A stretch of DNA of 32,738 nt, taken from the NCBI GenBank assembly GCA_020650975.1, contig JAIPMN010000103.1, positions 1-32,738 of the forward strand, given 5' to 3'. The notes under the pieces were generated by a model. The model made no database searches. It was given only the letters and a program-made list of their open reading frames with translations, and was not told where the DNA came from. The translations under genes and the position numbers were made by a program. This document shows, piece after piece, positions 1 to 12,160 of the stretch. The DNA comes from Apostichopus californicus (taxonomy: Eukaryota; Echinodermata; Holothuroidea; Aspidochirotida; Stichopodidae). Numbering within the stretch: position 1 is the first letter of the stretch; every line of letters begins with the position of its first letter.

Positions 1-354
1 TATTAATATATTACCCTGGTTTTGCTATGTACTGTTTAGAAGTTGAATTCATGAACAGTATGTTTTTACAGGAAGTTTAGGACCCAGACATCTTGATTGT
101 ACTACTGTATGTAAACAATGCATATATGCAGTGGTTAGGATCTTGTTTGGTTTAACTTTGATAGCCTGTGTCGTGTAACGGCCTGTGGAAGCGATAAACC
201 ATTCTGTTCCCTAGTATGATATTTATATTGCTTGTTTATGTTAGGTAGCAAAATCCCTCTCTAAGTGTTTTATGATCCACAGAATAAAACTTGCATTACT
301 CAAGCCTTAATTGTTCAAAAACTACACGTTGTTACTGGGTTTGTTTGATTTCAG
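1..354. other. Non-coding, intron-like DNA
   Basis: AT-rich sequence with stops in all frames and no recognisable repeat. It ends in a T-rich tract followed by TTTCAG at about 345-354, which could be a 3' splice site for the candidate exon that follows. Confidence 0.6.
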
Positions 355-416
355 TAATAAAAGTGCTAGAGGTTAAAGGTCATGAGTATCGTCCCAAAAA
401 TACGCTAGAAATTCAG
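355..416 (+). CDS. Candidate short internal exon, unknown protein
   Basis: A 62-base block sits between an acceptor-like 'gtttgatttcag' and a donor-like 'ATTCAG|gtaatg'. Only one of its three frames is open. That frame takes two bases to finish a codon and then reads IKVLEVKGHEYRPKNTLEIQ, ending exactly on a codon boundary (phase 0). The charged/hydrophobic mix looks more like protein than the homopolymeric frames elsewhere in the window. A phase-0 exit is compatible with the next candidate exon at 1908-1991. I recognise no domain. A 20-codon open stretch is expected by chance quite often, so the call rests mainly on the paired splice-like signals. Confidence 0.3.
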
Positions 417-1907
417 GTAATGGTCGTTCTATACAGTTTGCTCAAATGTCAACAAGCCTTTTTACTGCCACACTAAACGTAGTTACCCACACTGAAGCAA
501 TTAATACCGTCAGGAACTGTCTATTCTAACAATCTTCAATGTCTGGTAAGGACATGATATTTTAGTAGAAAAATGTGTGTACAATCCCTTCATTCTGTGC
601 AGATTGGTCAAAATATTTAAATGAGGGATCATGGTATACGCTTATTTTATCTGATATCAGATCTTATCGATAAAAACCCATGATCGGGTCCACTAGGTAA
701 CCTAAATATTGATGGGTACACCTTTCCCTTAGTATTCACATGATCACATATATATGTTTCACATTTCTCCCCGTAATTCAGGGCAAATCCACTCACAGTC
801 ACTTCTGAGACTGTTGCCCATGCATGTGCATTGGGTTTCAGTACTGTACCTGCAACCATTCTATGTGTATTGTGTACAGTCTTCCATCATAAATTGCTTC
901 TGGTTACTAGTACTACTACTACTGTATAAAATACATATGCTGATTATAATTCAGTGTTAAATGTTAGTACAGTTATTTAGCAAGCAATTTATCAAATTTT
1001 GATGTGATTATTTTCAAGCTGAATCACTATTATATATGGGGAGAATGAAAAAGGGTCGGCCTACCTGAGTAAATATATAAAACAAATAGTTATTATTTAT
1101 TCCACTAAGAAAACTGGAAAGACAAATTATATTTTGATTTTGGCATGGAAAGTATTGTCCCTCCTCCTCCCACAACTTTTGTTTTCCTCATATCCTCTCT
1201 GCATCCCTTATCCAAACCATCCCAATCTATCACTATATTCATTTATCTTTGATGCCAGAACCACCATCTAGTGATGTATACCTCTGGTGTATTTGTTTGT
1301 GCACATGTTTTCTACATTTCTTACATGCATGTAGCTAGATTTTCATCTACATTGGATAATTTTTTTTTATCATACATACAGTATCAATGCTGAATCATAA
1401 TGTATCCAAGGCTATCTCCTTGTGTGAATTCAGTTAAAAGTTTACTCTTCCAAGATGTTCATTAAGGTCGTCTCCATATAGAAAATTATACTCAGTGACG
1501 ATGTTGGCAGTGCATTAAGCTATTGATCTCATTGCCTGCACTTTTATATATGTATATTAAAAATAAAAAAATTCTCCAGATTCTTGATATGGTCACATTC
1601 CAATTCTTGCTGCTACATTTAACAAATTCAGGTGGAAACAGAGAAAAATAGCAAATTGCGCTAAATTTTTGGTAAAGTTGAAGTATTCATGTTTTTATTC
1701 CACTGTACTTTTCTATTTTCATGTTTCTTTTTGTTTGCTCTGTCTGTAAGTGAATTATCGACCCTATAGGTGTACTTTTTAAGCAAGTGGTTTTTCTCCA
1801 CTGATTTTGTCCTTGAAATGTCAAGCTCTGGAATTATGAATCTCCAAAAATGATGCATTGGCTAAATTAAAGATGGCTATGTTTTTGTAGGAAGTCTCTT
1901 CCTACAG
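417..1907. other. Non-coding, intron-like DNA
   Basis: AT-rich sequence with scattered T- and A-runs. The short frames at 647-859 (minus) and 754-960 (plus) overlap each other and have no splice context, so I treat them as chance. A pyrimidine-rich patch at about 1159-1210 is plain low complexity. I see no repeat family or RNA gene. Confidence 0.55.
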
Positions 1908-1991
1908 TATTTCTATACGAGAAACATTAGCGTTATATATCGGTTCTTCCGTTGTTTCATGAAGGAGAGGACTTTTTATCTACTTGCCCAG
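1908..1991 (+). CDS. Candidate short internal exon, unknown protein
   Basis: An 84-base block (28 codons) lies between the acceptor 'tctcttcctacag' and a near-consensus donor 'CCCAG|gtaagtg'. Read in phase 0 it is open throughout, beginning YFYTRNISVIYRFF and ending KERTFYLLAQ, and it leaves in phase 0. That matches the phase-0 exit of the candidate at 355-416 and a phase-0 entry at 10853. An alternative acceptor ('tttttgtag') would start the exon at 1891 and keep the same frame, but in phase 1. The product is rich in aromatic and basic residues and matches no domain I know. The donor is the strongest part of the evidence. Confidence 0.28.
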
Positions 1992-4900
1992 GTAAGTGTG
2001 ACAAAATTGTTCCTGTTAAAGATGTTATCCAGTCTCGGAAAAAATATTTCAGGTGGAACGTTGAAATATTCGCAGTTGGTGAATGAACTGGTAAATCTGT
2101 AGCAAAAGATTTTTCAAAATAGAATGGATTTTTTGCCCTTTCTCCTTGCCGATTATTCGATTGAATTCGAAAACATATAGAAAGATAAAAATTGAATCCA
2201 AATTTCACCAGGATTCTATTGAATATGTTTCTCTTTCATCCATTAAAATCTGTTGTTTTAATAATGTGGGAGTGATGTGCATTATTTAAACTAAATGTAT
2301 AAAAAAGGGTGGGGGGGGGGGGAGAGGATTATCAGTGAGTATAACACTTAAACGAAAAAGGATACTATTTAGACTTGTTACGGAATAAAAGGACTGCAGT
2401 TATTTCAAGTTTTGAAATTAGAGCAAAAGTAAAAAAAAAAAATTCTTTCCATGCATTAGCAGACTGTTTTGATACATGCATCGTCAAGCTTGTTCCATTC
2501 TGTGTGATTTGTCTTTCATGTATTTATACAAAGCCAACGATTTGTATTTTTTGATTTGCAATTAAAAAGCTCTAGAAAATGGATCATAATTACTGTATTT
2601 TTGTGTCAGTTTGGGCTCTATTCAGCAGTTATACAATGTTTGGAATGAATTACAACTGTTGTTGAACTTCTACCGATAAAGACTAAAGTTCATGGAAATA
2701 AATATGTTTGTCTCTATTGTAGCCCTGCCCCTGACATGACACCTGGAATGCTACTACTTTATAAATATCTAAAGGGAAAAAAAAAATCTAACACGAACTC
2801 AGCCCTGATGCCAACATTGTACCTTCTGTGTGTTAGGGTAATTCATGACATGTGGCGTCGACGTATGTTGATATGTCAAAGGCAGTTCTTATTGCTGTCT
2901 ACCCTAAAATCAGTTAGCATTTATTATCAATATTTTTGAGGGCTAGCTATGACACACTTTTCATTTGAGACGCATAAAGTGCCAAAGCTGGGGCAATAAA
3001 TGTCTCGTAACAGTGTCGTTCACGTCAAGGTTGTAGACTAGCATTTCAGGTGACTGGAGTGTGATCATAGTAAAAAGTCTGGTACAGTCGATGCAGTTCT
3101 CCTCGACATGTATCTTGCAGCCATCTTTTCGTCTGAATGAGGAGGGTTGGATGTCTTAAATGCAAAGTTTTTAACATCACATATAATAGAGTAAAATGTT
3201 GTCTGGTGGTTTAATACAAACATAGTAAAATTAAGGAAAGATAATTGTAACTAGAAATGGAACAAACAAATTATTGACCAGGAATGATGGCATAGTGCAT
3301 ATAAGAAGTTTGAAAACAAATGCATCATGTACTGTAAAAGCATTAAAATGAAAATTTGTGGTTGATAACATGTTCAGACATATTTGGAGCAGCAAATTGG
3401 TTGTAACCATGGAGATATCTCCCTATCGATGGGGGGCTGGGGGAGAGGGGATGGGGGTGGAGAAAGGGGAGAGGGGGTGGGGGATGGGAGAGGAGGGGGT
3501 TGGAGGGATCATATTACTGCCCTGTACATGCAATTGAAACTGTTCATGTGATATCTGACAAAATAGAAATGAAGCGTTAATAATTAACGTGAAAACAGTC
3601 GTCCAGTCAAAAAACATGATTTAGTGTTAAAATGTAAATATTAAACATGATCCTTCCTCAATTCATTTTCTAGGTCTGGAGACATTAATTAATGTTAACT
3701 AATCACTGGTTAATGTTCAGAAATTTACATCAAAAGACAAAAAGGCAAATTTTTTGTACTACATACGTGTAGTTAAACTAACATATATTTGATGATTATA
3801 GAAATTAAGAATTTTTTTTATATTTGTATATTGAACATGTATAACATAGAAAATTACCATTCATTGTACAGTAATCACAATAATATTGCAATAAAGCATG
3901 AAACATTGAAATTTGATTTCTACCCTTGAATGGCTCTGAATAACGCTGCATAATTTCCCATAATGTTGAAATATTAAGAAGCAACAAAGTCATGCTCCAG
4001 TAACGTTGATGAAATGAAGTTTTTAATTATTTATCTTTTTGATGAATGGAACAGTGCTCAAATGAGATGGTAGAGACTCCTTCATATTCATATTTGAAGA
4101 TATGATTTCACTGAGTAACAGTTTTAAAATTTATGCATTTCTTGTCGAGAACTAAATGTTGAAAAACTCCTAAATGTACGAACCACACCACAACAGTAAA
4201 CTAATTTATTTATTGGAGGATGTCAACAAGGGCTTTGTGGAGATAAAATAAATTTATGCAGTCATTTGTGTAACTGATGTTAGGTCTCTGATGTCGCCAT
4301 AACAATATTCTGAATTTACCGTCACTCAAGGCCTGTCTCCAGGCTACATGTATGCACTCAATCTACCTAGCCTACAAAGGTTAGTCTCAAACATTTTAGC
4401 ATATACTCTTAATATGTGACCTTCCATTTCACTGGACAGAAAATGGAAGATGGATATGGGAATGAGAGGAAGGGGTTTGAGGGGTAGGGAAAAGATGACA
4501 ATGTTGTGTGCCTTCATCTTTTAAGATTGTTTCAGTAAACAGCCAAACCTTTAAAGCACTAAAGTTTGTCAGAGTGAGAAAAGTAAGGTGCCTTCTTATT
4601 TGTTTGTTGCTCTCAGTACCACTATCATACCCCACAGAATTCTGTGATGTCTCATGTAAACAAGGTGGATCTTGTGGGTAACAAACACCATCAATTTATT
4701 TAAAGTGTTACTTAAAATAAATAATTATCCTAGTTTGTTACCTATGGAATTATGCACTGACAGCCTGCCAAATCTGCAAGACTGAAATACAGTATAACAC
4801 CACTGTAACACAACTGTTACTAACATCCTGCGAGATCGCTGGGTAACATTCTGGTGCTTGCTTAAATGACCAGAATCAGATTGAAAAAAAAATGCTAAAC

Positions 4901-5400
4901 CAATTTAGAACAGTTGAATATAACTGTGTAAATGTGCTTGAGGGTAGGTAAAGGTCTGAGTAATAAATGTGTGAGATTTTAATAGGGCATGTCCAAGTCA
5001 TTTCCTGAGACTGTCAGTATGAATATATCTTAACACGGTGAGGGGGAAAGTTCAATGAACAAGAAGACGTTTGCCTGGAGTCATGCTGTACATATACAGC
5101 TATTTTGACTTGGACATGATATATACCACTGTAGTGTCTATATGTAAACATAGAGTAATTTAAAATGTGAATGACCTTTAAAGGGAAGACCATTTCATAA
5201 GAAGACCCATTGCCAGAGATGGATGTCTTTGGCAGTATTGCATAATTTCCAAGCGTTGATGATATGTGAAATTTATTTGTTAATTAGTATTAATTTTCCT
5301 TTACATACGTAATTACATTTCATGCTGAGCATTGTCTCACAGTAATGGTGAAGTTAAATTGGCTTGATATTTGACATTACCAAATGATGGTGCTGCAATG
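1992..5400. other. Non-coding, intron-like DNA with G-rich patches
   Basis: Simple AT-rich DNA. It contains a G12 run (2311-2322) and a purine/G-rich patch (3431-3509) made of GGGG blocks broken by A, T or C. The minus-strand frame over 3423-3617 translates that patch into Pro/Ser repeats and is not a gene. Nothing else is recognised. Confidence 0.55.
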
Positions 5401-6790
5401 TCTGCTTACATTGATGCTCCTCACCTATCTCCTCACAACTGAAGCACTGTCTCAGCCCTTCAAAAGCTAGATCGAATCTTCTTCTGGAGTACCTCACTTC
5501 TGCTCATTGATTCTACCAACTGAAATATCTAGTTTAGTGTTTGGTTCAAAGGTTCTGTTGGCCGGAAGTATTCTGATTTTTCTTTGTTACATAATATCAC
5601 CCTCCGATCAAGACCTGGAAAGTCATTGTCCCTTTGTGGCATTCTTTCTTCTTACCTGTCTCCTCAATACCTAAGCACTCTAGCTCTACAGTGCCTAGAG
5701 TGAACTGGGTAACATTTTACAACTGTAGGCCCTCAATAACCTTTCACTTCTGGTCAAGCTACTTCTCATTCTACCACCCAAAGTGCCTCAATGTGTTTTT
5801 TCCTGCTTACTTGGTTACCTTTTTGGATTTGTGTGTGTGATAGCCATACAGATCTTTCTCGTGGTGTTTACCAAGTGGTTTGACAATTGTTTTCACTTCC
5901 GCTCGGCTCTGTTGCTATTTGCTATATATTTTCAAAGAAGTAATGAAGTAATATCTGTGTTAGTACTTCAATCAACTTTTTCAGCTGATTTTCTTAAATT
6001 TGTCCAATATGTGTACTGTGCATGCTGATCATACTAACAATTTTCCAACTGTGCATAATTTGTGTTTAGTATTATTACTCAGAAATGTGCTCAGGTGATT
6101 AAGCGCTTTTATAATGTTGACTTCTTTTGAATCAGTCATTCATCGATCATTTATTTGGTGAAAAAAAAGCCTGGAACTCCGAAGAGTCTTAGTCTAATCA
6201 AAATGTCATTTTGTTCTAGGATGGATTTCCAATTGGCAATTAAGAAAGTTGGAAACTTGCTGACACAAACTTAAAACAAGTTTCTCAAACTTGAAATTTC
6301 GCTGACATCTTCCCATGACCGTGGGGTACAAAAATAGGTTTGGTGCTCCCTTTTAATTACATGGAGGTACATGTGCTGTACATATACGGTATAGTATAGA
6401 CTATACTACTTCCTGTAGTCCCTGCATGAGTACCAATAGTGATTGTCTTCATCCCAGGATATAAATTGTCACATGGATGGCATCTGGATGACTTCCTGCC
6501 ATCTTCCCACTTACGACGGACTCTGTCCAGGAGAAGGTTTCTATTTTCATCCTTTCTTTCTCCAAAAAGAGAAAACAAAAAACCGAAGAAAAGGCTATTT
6601 TTTTGTAAAGGCAGGTGGCTTTGATATATATAGATCATATTTTAGAATGGTTTCCATTTTCATTGTTAAAGTGAACTTTTTTTGTTTTGTTAGTGTTGCA
6701 CATGTTGTAACATATTGTTCATTAAGTGTAAGTTGATCTAATTAAGGAGGATCGAGTGAGTGACTGAACTAAATAAAGGTCATACGTAGG
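5401..6790. other. Non-coding DNA, pyrimidine-rich stretch with a weak internal duplication
   Basis: Between about 5415 and 5800 the plus strand is rich in C and T. Two parts resemble each other loosely: each has a 'CTCCTCA..' start and a 'CACTTCTG..(A)TTCTACCA' end, about 220-240 bases apart. The similarity is too weak to call a repeat family. A short perfect palindrome, TAGTATAG-A-CTATACTA, lies at 6392-6408. The overlapping frames at 6357-6736 on both strands have no gene-like context. Confidence 0.4.
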
Positions 6791-6843
6791 CTAAAAAGTG
6801 CACTTTGAATATGGAGGATAGAATTGTTAGTAGGAAGGTGACT

Positions 6844-6906
6844 GGGGAGGGTGGGCTGGGGGGGGGGGTGGTGGGAGGGGATGTGGTTTGGGAGGGTATG
6901 GTAGGG
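6844..6906 (+). repeat. G-rich low-complexity tract
   Basis: Plus-strand G-rich patch with several G3-G10 runs separated by T, A or C, followed by short GGTAAGGGTAACGG-type words at about 6928-6950. It fits a G-quadruplex-capable simple sequence. The words after it are not a telomeric repeat. Confidence 0.7.
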
Positions 6907-6990
6907 TTCTTTGAGGTGAGAATAATGGTAAGGGTAACGGTAAGGGTCAGGGAGTTTAATATACATCAACAAGAATTAAGGGTGTGCCGA

Positions 6991-9455
6991 TAAAGGTGAA
7001 ATGGTTAATAGAGTGATATACTGGGAAGCATAATATTGGACATGGGTGAGGATGTGGCCAGCGGGAGGTAACCTTACTTACTTAGTTGCTTGATTGGCAA
7101 TATTTCCTTTTTTTTATTATAGAGTTGATCATTTTGTGGATGAACAAAGATTGTTGTTTACTTCCATTATTTTTCTTGGCCTGGTACTCTCACACATCTC
7201 AAGACCTTTTGAACCTGAACATAACTTTAAAGATTTGACGAGACAGAGGTTGTTACTGCAGTTATTTACAATAGCATATAACATGCACATGATACGAATT
7301 GCCATCTGAAGGTATTCCGTTCTCTCAGTGTAAAAAAAAGACTATGCATGCGTTTATCAGGAAATTGCGATAAAAAAAGAAAAGAAAAGAGGTTAATTTT
7401 GAGCACAAAATCTTCCCCAGCTGCCTGGAAAGTGAACCCTCCTTGCTTTTGTGACATTGTAAATCTCTGACTGCAGAGCTTCATGCTGTGTGCAGCTCTC
7501 TAATTGCCATGTGCGGGCAATATTGGTCGTTTTCGGCACTGTGATGGTTTCTCACAAGTTCTTTCTGGACCTGACTCCCACCTGGAAAGTAAAACTCCAG
7601 ATGAAAGGAAAATGAGTCAGAAACGTCCACAAAGTACAGTGATGACATGTTTGAACTTTTTCTTCTTTTCTTTTTCCTTTTCTATTCTTTTTTGATGAGT
7701 TTAGAGACTCTACATATTTGGATGTCATATTTTACTTTTCAGGCTCAAAAAATAGCTTTATTCTCCTCCAGCTTTGAATGGGAATGTTCCAAGAATTTTA
7801 GAAATTTTTTAACCCTGCTGTCTTGAAGAGGAATGTCTTGACAGATGTCAGAAGTTAATCTTTGGTAACCTTCATGGTGGCTGTTGGCTTGTAAGAGTTT
7901 GATTTTCATGTTTTGTTGTTAGGTCTTTGTTTTTCCAAATTTGTGTGTGGAATCAACATGTAGTGTGATGGACAAAAAGACTATAGCAGGCATCGTTAGC
8001 AATCTGAGGGAAAAGAGGCAGATTAGATTTGAATGAATCGTTCAGGTACGATCAAACATGATGAGCAGATTGAAGCTAGAATTCAGGACAGTTTGGACTG
8101 TCGGAGACGTCAAACCGTAACCTAGTGATTGTATCAAGATAATAGTATTGTGTTCAACTGTGGTACCCCAGTTGACTCTGAAAAATGTAAGGAGGGGATG
8201 GATGTATATGGAATTTGCTGGATTTGGTCAAAAATTTCCGGCTGGAATTCTGGTTGGAGTAAACAGTCTTGGGAAATAAACACACAGTTTATTTAGGATA
8301 AAGAGGCGTAGAGCGGGGAGGGGAGGGAGAGAGGGAGGGAGGGGTTGGTGGGGGAGGTGGCAGAGTAAAATTTGAAAGAGTCTACATACTCATTCCTTTC
8401 TATCCATGTTAGTTAGTTGGTGAAGTTTAAGAAAGAGATCTTCTTTTGCATGACTTTGAACAATGAGTAATTACAGTATCCTTTAGAAATTGCAAAGTAC
8501 CAAATATAGGCTGAGATATATGGAGAAGATGGAGGAAGTGGTTCAACTACTGAATATTGTGCAGAATAGTTAACTGAAGTAATACATCAAGGTATGCATC
8601 AACCACCTACTTTCCTGCCCCACCACCTTCCCCTCCCCCTCAAACTCCCCCACCCCTGCTACCAAGGTCCTTTCCTATAACCCTTCATGGCGGTTTGCAG
8701 GTTATTATTTAGGTTACATGACACACACTATGTTCAAACACTTACTTACAGCAATGGGCTGCTTTATAAGCTTTTAAGACCCACCAAGGCTACCGTATTA
8801 TCTCGACTGACTTTGTGTACAGTCTTTCTGCCTACAGTAGATTTGCTTCGTGTCACATCATTTAGTGTCAGTAATTATGTTGACACCTTCCTTTCAAAAC
8901 TTTGTGTCACTTTCGACACAGGCAATTATGCAATTTGTAACAGTTTCCAGTACTTTGCGAGTATTGTTAACTGACAAGTCTTCTTACATAAGGTTTTACA
9001 TTTTGGGGAGATGCTTTCATAGTAAGACTAAAATTTTCTACCACTCTTGTGTACGTTAGCAGTCGGTTTTGGCATTGCCTCGGACTGCCTAAGAGAGGCC
9101 TATATATCACAAAACCTGATCTCCTAATTTTTGTTCAAAACACCTGCTCTTTATTTGAGCAAATGTTTACCATGTAAAATGATTCAAATTTCATTGCCGT
9201 TGTAATGTGGCAGCACTGGCATTACCCTGTTTTGTGGATTTTATTGCTTGCTCAACACAAACAATTGAAATGAAGGGAATGACAGTTGCCATATTGATCA
9301 AATTTGACAGGTATAGGCTTTTTATTAATGTATCACAAACAACACACAGTAGTTAATTTTAATAGCTACTGTTATGGGTGTTGTGTGTGGAAACATGTTA
9401 AAGTGGCTGGCTATGATTGGGTCTACAAGTTCTTTGTCCATACGGTCTAAATCCC
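6991..9455. other. Non-coding, intron-like DNA
   Basis: Mostly AT-rich sequence. A G-rich patch (8313-8360) and a C-rich patch (8601-8660) occur about 250 bases apart on the same strand. The frames at 7094-7309, 8687-8974 and 8850-9059 overlap frames on the same or opposite strand and lack convincing splice sites. One acceptor-like site near 7922 opens a 37-codon frame ending in TGA at 8034-8036; this was judged chance. No repeat family is recognised. Confidence 0.5.
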
Positions 9456-9649
9456 TGGTATGCAAAGTGGGGAATCTCCACCCATTTTTAGGGTCGCCAC
9501 AAAAATTGGGAAATGAATTGCCGATAGTTGATCAGGAATCATGTCGAAAGTAAATTACAGCAAAAGATGCAAAATATATCACTTTTTTTGCAACTAAGTA
9601 CCAACGAGTTTCTCAAATGGGAGGGGGCCTACCTCCACTTTGCGGACTG
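9456..9649. mobile_element. Decayed MITE-like element, possibly hAT-type
   Basis: The left end reads TGGTATGCAAAGTGGGGAA and the right end is its approximate reverse complement (..CCTCCACTTTGCGGACTG). The core GCAAAGTGG is perfect on both sides. The likeness extends inward to TCCACCCATTT on the left and the complement of CCCTCCCATTT on the right, giving degenerate terminal inverted repeats of about 30 bases around 130 bases of unique DNA. The CAAAGTGG word near the tips and the right-end tip CAGTCCGC.. recall hAT-family ends. I see no clean 8-base target duplication, and there is no transposase, so this would be an old non-autonomous copy. The family assignment is inference. Confidence 0.45.
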
Positions 9650-10852
9650 GCTTCCCCAGGCCACAACATCTGCCAATCGACATTCACCAAGCAAACAAGT
9701 TTGAATACCAAGGATCTACATTTTGAATAAGTTCTCTGTGTCTTATACTATAGCCATACTTTTATAAGGGTAATTAGTATCCTTTGAATTTTATTTGGAA
9801 GTAAATTGATGAATGGGGTAATTGGAAGAATTAGGAGAAGGATGGGGTAAGAGAATCAGGAGGGGGAGGGGGGTGGGGGTGGGGAAGCTTGTATATTCTG
9901 AGATTTAAATGAAACTGGTAAAGTTGGCTGGTTAACCAAAGGTAGCTTGAAGGGCATGCAGGCCTGTTTTTGTTTGCCGGTTTAGGATTGCTGCTGAGTG
10001 CAAGGAATTTGATTCTTAATAGTGTGCAATAATCAGTTTGATTGACATGGAAAACATTTTGTGACATTTTTGGGTTTGACATAATCAGGTGACGTTTCTT
10101 GGCACATTTTAGGTTAAACTCCTGAGTAAACAACCCCTTATGGAGTTCATGGACTTCCATATCTTCCTCACCTTCTGATGAGGTCATGTAGTTTGTGTGC
10201 ATAGCAACCGTCCTATAGATAAGCCCACACAGTTATTTGTGGTCTTTGTCTGCCCGCAAACAAAAGTTGAATGTTAGTTAATGAGCCAACTGGACTGGCT
10301 GTAACAGTATAGTCTTAATGGGACATTCAAGTTTTCTTGTTTTAATTTTTTTCTGTAATAATTGCATGAGGTTACATGTACATTATTTGTGCATATTAAA
10401 TCTGGAATAAATTTCAAACTTGGTAATTGAGAAGGCAATCCTTATATGAACGTCATTTATTTTAACGCCTGATGATTTGGTCATGTCTGTACTGACTCAC
10501 ATGATCCTACATGTGATTGACCCCCCCCCCCCCCCAGCTCTGATCTACCAACCTTCTATCATTTCATAGATCTACTACCCAAAGGTCTCTTCAGTGCTAC
10601 ATGGATTTTGTTGATGTTGTTTGATCCCAGTTTCTGGAGATAGTTACATCTCCACCTTGTAAAATAGAAAAGAGCAAGAACAGCAAATTTTCCAGTTTGT
10701 ATGTGTGTGTGTTTGGGAAAAGGCAGGGGAGAGGGAGGGAGAGGAAAAGGAATCTTTTAAACAACCAATTGCTCCCTAAATCTACCTCTGTTTTTATACT
10801 CAACCCTCTTCCCCCCCCCCTCCTTCCCCCTCCCCCTTGTCTTTATCTCTAG
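9650..10852. other. Non-coding DNA with G/C tracts, ending in a polypyrimidine tract
   Basis: Contains a G-rich tract (9861-9884), a C15 run (10521-10535), a purine-rich patch near 10725-10750 and a long C/T tract (about 10805-10850) leading into an AG. A 123-codon minus-strand frame (9831-10202) ends inside the G-rich tract, giving an artificial proline run. It has no supporting splice context. Confidence 0.5.
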
Positions 10853-10892
10853 GAAGGCATGCAAGATCTATACAAGTTCCTTACCCAGACAG
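10853..10892 (+). CDS. Candidate micro-exon, unknown protein
   Basis: A 40-base block follows one of the strongest acceptor-like sequences in the window: more than 40 nearly uninterrupted pyrimidines ending 'tttatctctag'. It ends in a consensus donor, 'ACAG|gtaggt'. All three frames are open. Phase 0, which would continue from 1908-1991, reads EGMQDLYKFLTQT plus one base. A second strong donor, 'GATG|gtaagt', follows 34 bases downstream, and only one frame (starting KACKIYTSSLPRQ) stays open to it, giving an alternative exon of 10853-10926. No domain is recognisable in so few residues. The splice signals are good, but the reading frame is undecided. Confidence 0.35.
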
Positions 10893-11139
10893 GTAGGTGT
10901 TGTTAAACAGTCTGCATGGTATGATGGTAAGTAACTATACATCGGTCTCGATCATCATGCGTCATTGTACATATCATTGATTTGCCCTTAGTATGAGTAC
11001 ATACAGTAGCAGACTGTATTTACTTAAACCAATAAAGCAAATTCCATGTCACAAGAGCCTCAAAAGTAATTCAAGTTTACCTGTACACGTATATGTTGCA
11101 CGTACACTAAACATTTAATAAGTAGACCCACCAACTCAG

Positions 11140-12160
11140 GGGTTAGCTTTATTCGGTATACATACATGTACTATACTTTATGTGGACATGTTTGTAAAAG
11201 GTTTAGTATTATTCAGTATACAAAACTAAACAGCAGAGGCCTGCACACATATTGTATGTGAGTGGACCTGTGTTTGTTAGCATCATTCAGTATGTACCAG
11301 TTCATGATGGGTAACAATCATTGAACATGTATGTAAACAGCAGAGGGCCGCATACATACTGTGTGTGGACCAGCTCATGATGGGTTACAATCATTGAACA
11401 TACATGTAACAGAGGGCCACATACATACTGTGTGTGGACCAGCTCTTGAAGGGTTACAATCATTGTACATACATGTAAACAGCAGAGGGTTGCATACATA
11501 CTGTGTGTGGACCAGCTCATGATGGGTTACAATCATTGAACATTCATCACAGGGCCGCATACATACTGTGTGTGGACCAGCTCATGAAGGGTTACAATCA
11601 TTGAACATACATACATAACAGCAGAGGGCCGCATACATATTGTGTGTGGACCAGCTCATGAAGGGTTACAATCATTGAACATACATCACAGGGCCGCATA
11701 CATATTGTGTGTGGACCAGCTCATGATGGGTTACAATCATTGAACATTCATCACAGGGCCGCATACATACTGTGTGTGGACCAGCTCATGAAGGGTTACA
11801 ATCATTGAACATACATCACAGGGCCACATACATACTGTGTGTGGACCAGCTCATGAAGGGTTACTGAATCATTGAACATACATACATAACAGCAGAGGGC
11901 CGCATACATACTGTGTGTGGACCAGCTCATGAAGTGGTTACAATCATTGAATATACATGTATGTAAACAGCAGTTCTAGGGTTGCATGCATACTGTGTGT
12001 GTGGACCTGTGTTTGTCCAAGGGGTCATAGCATCATTCAATATGTCTGTGTGATACTTTAACAAACATCAGTTCTAAGCATACTTTCTGTGGACCTGTTT
12101 ATGATGGTGATTATATCATTCAACATGTTTAAAATATTAAACAGTAGTCTAAGTACATAC
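11140..12160 (+). repeat. Minisatellite, unit about 65-80 bp
   Basis: Tandem array with a clear core (about 11300-12010) of ten units. Each carries GGGCCGCATACATACTGTG, then TGGACCAGCTCATGA(A/T)GGG and TTACAATCATTGAACATACAT. Distances between successive GGG starts are about 69, 73, 65, 74, 65, 65, 65, 76 and 82 bases. The short (65) form has ACATCACAGGGCC and the longer forms have extra ACATA and CAGCAGA steps. The flanks (11140-11300 and 12010-12160) hold more diverged units, so the array is homogeneous in the centre and decays outwards. The minus-strand frames here repeat the same residues and are not genes. Confidence 0.93.

Noticed and set aside
5415-5800. Possible two-copy repeat in the pyrimidine-rich stretch
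   Set aside because: Only a few short words match, with unequal spacing; low complexity is enough to explain it.
6928-6950. Telomere-like GGTAAGGGTAACGG words
   Set aside because: Too short and irregular; part of the neighbouring G-rich simple sequence.
7923-8036. Acceptor-like site opening a 37-codon frame ending in TGA
   Set aside because: Weak acceptor (TTTTGTTGTTAG), no recognisable product, and a stretch of this length is common by chance.
9831-10202. 123-codon minus-strand frame beginning MHTNYMTSSEGEEDMEV
   Set aside because: Length is within chance for this composition, the C-terminal proline run comes from a G-rich tract, and no paired splice sites or domain support it.
11302-11560. 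Minus-strand frames with repeated CSMIVTHHELVHTQYVCGP-type blocks
   Set aside because: Direct translation of the minisatellite; no start or splice context.
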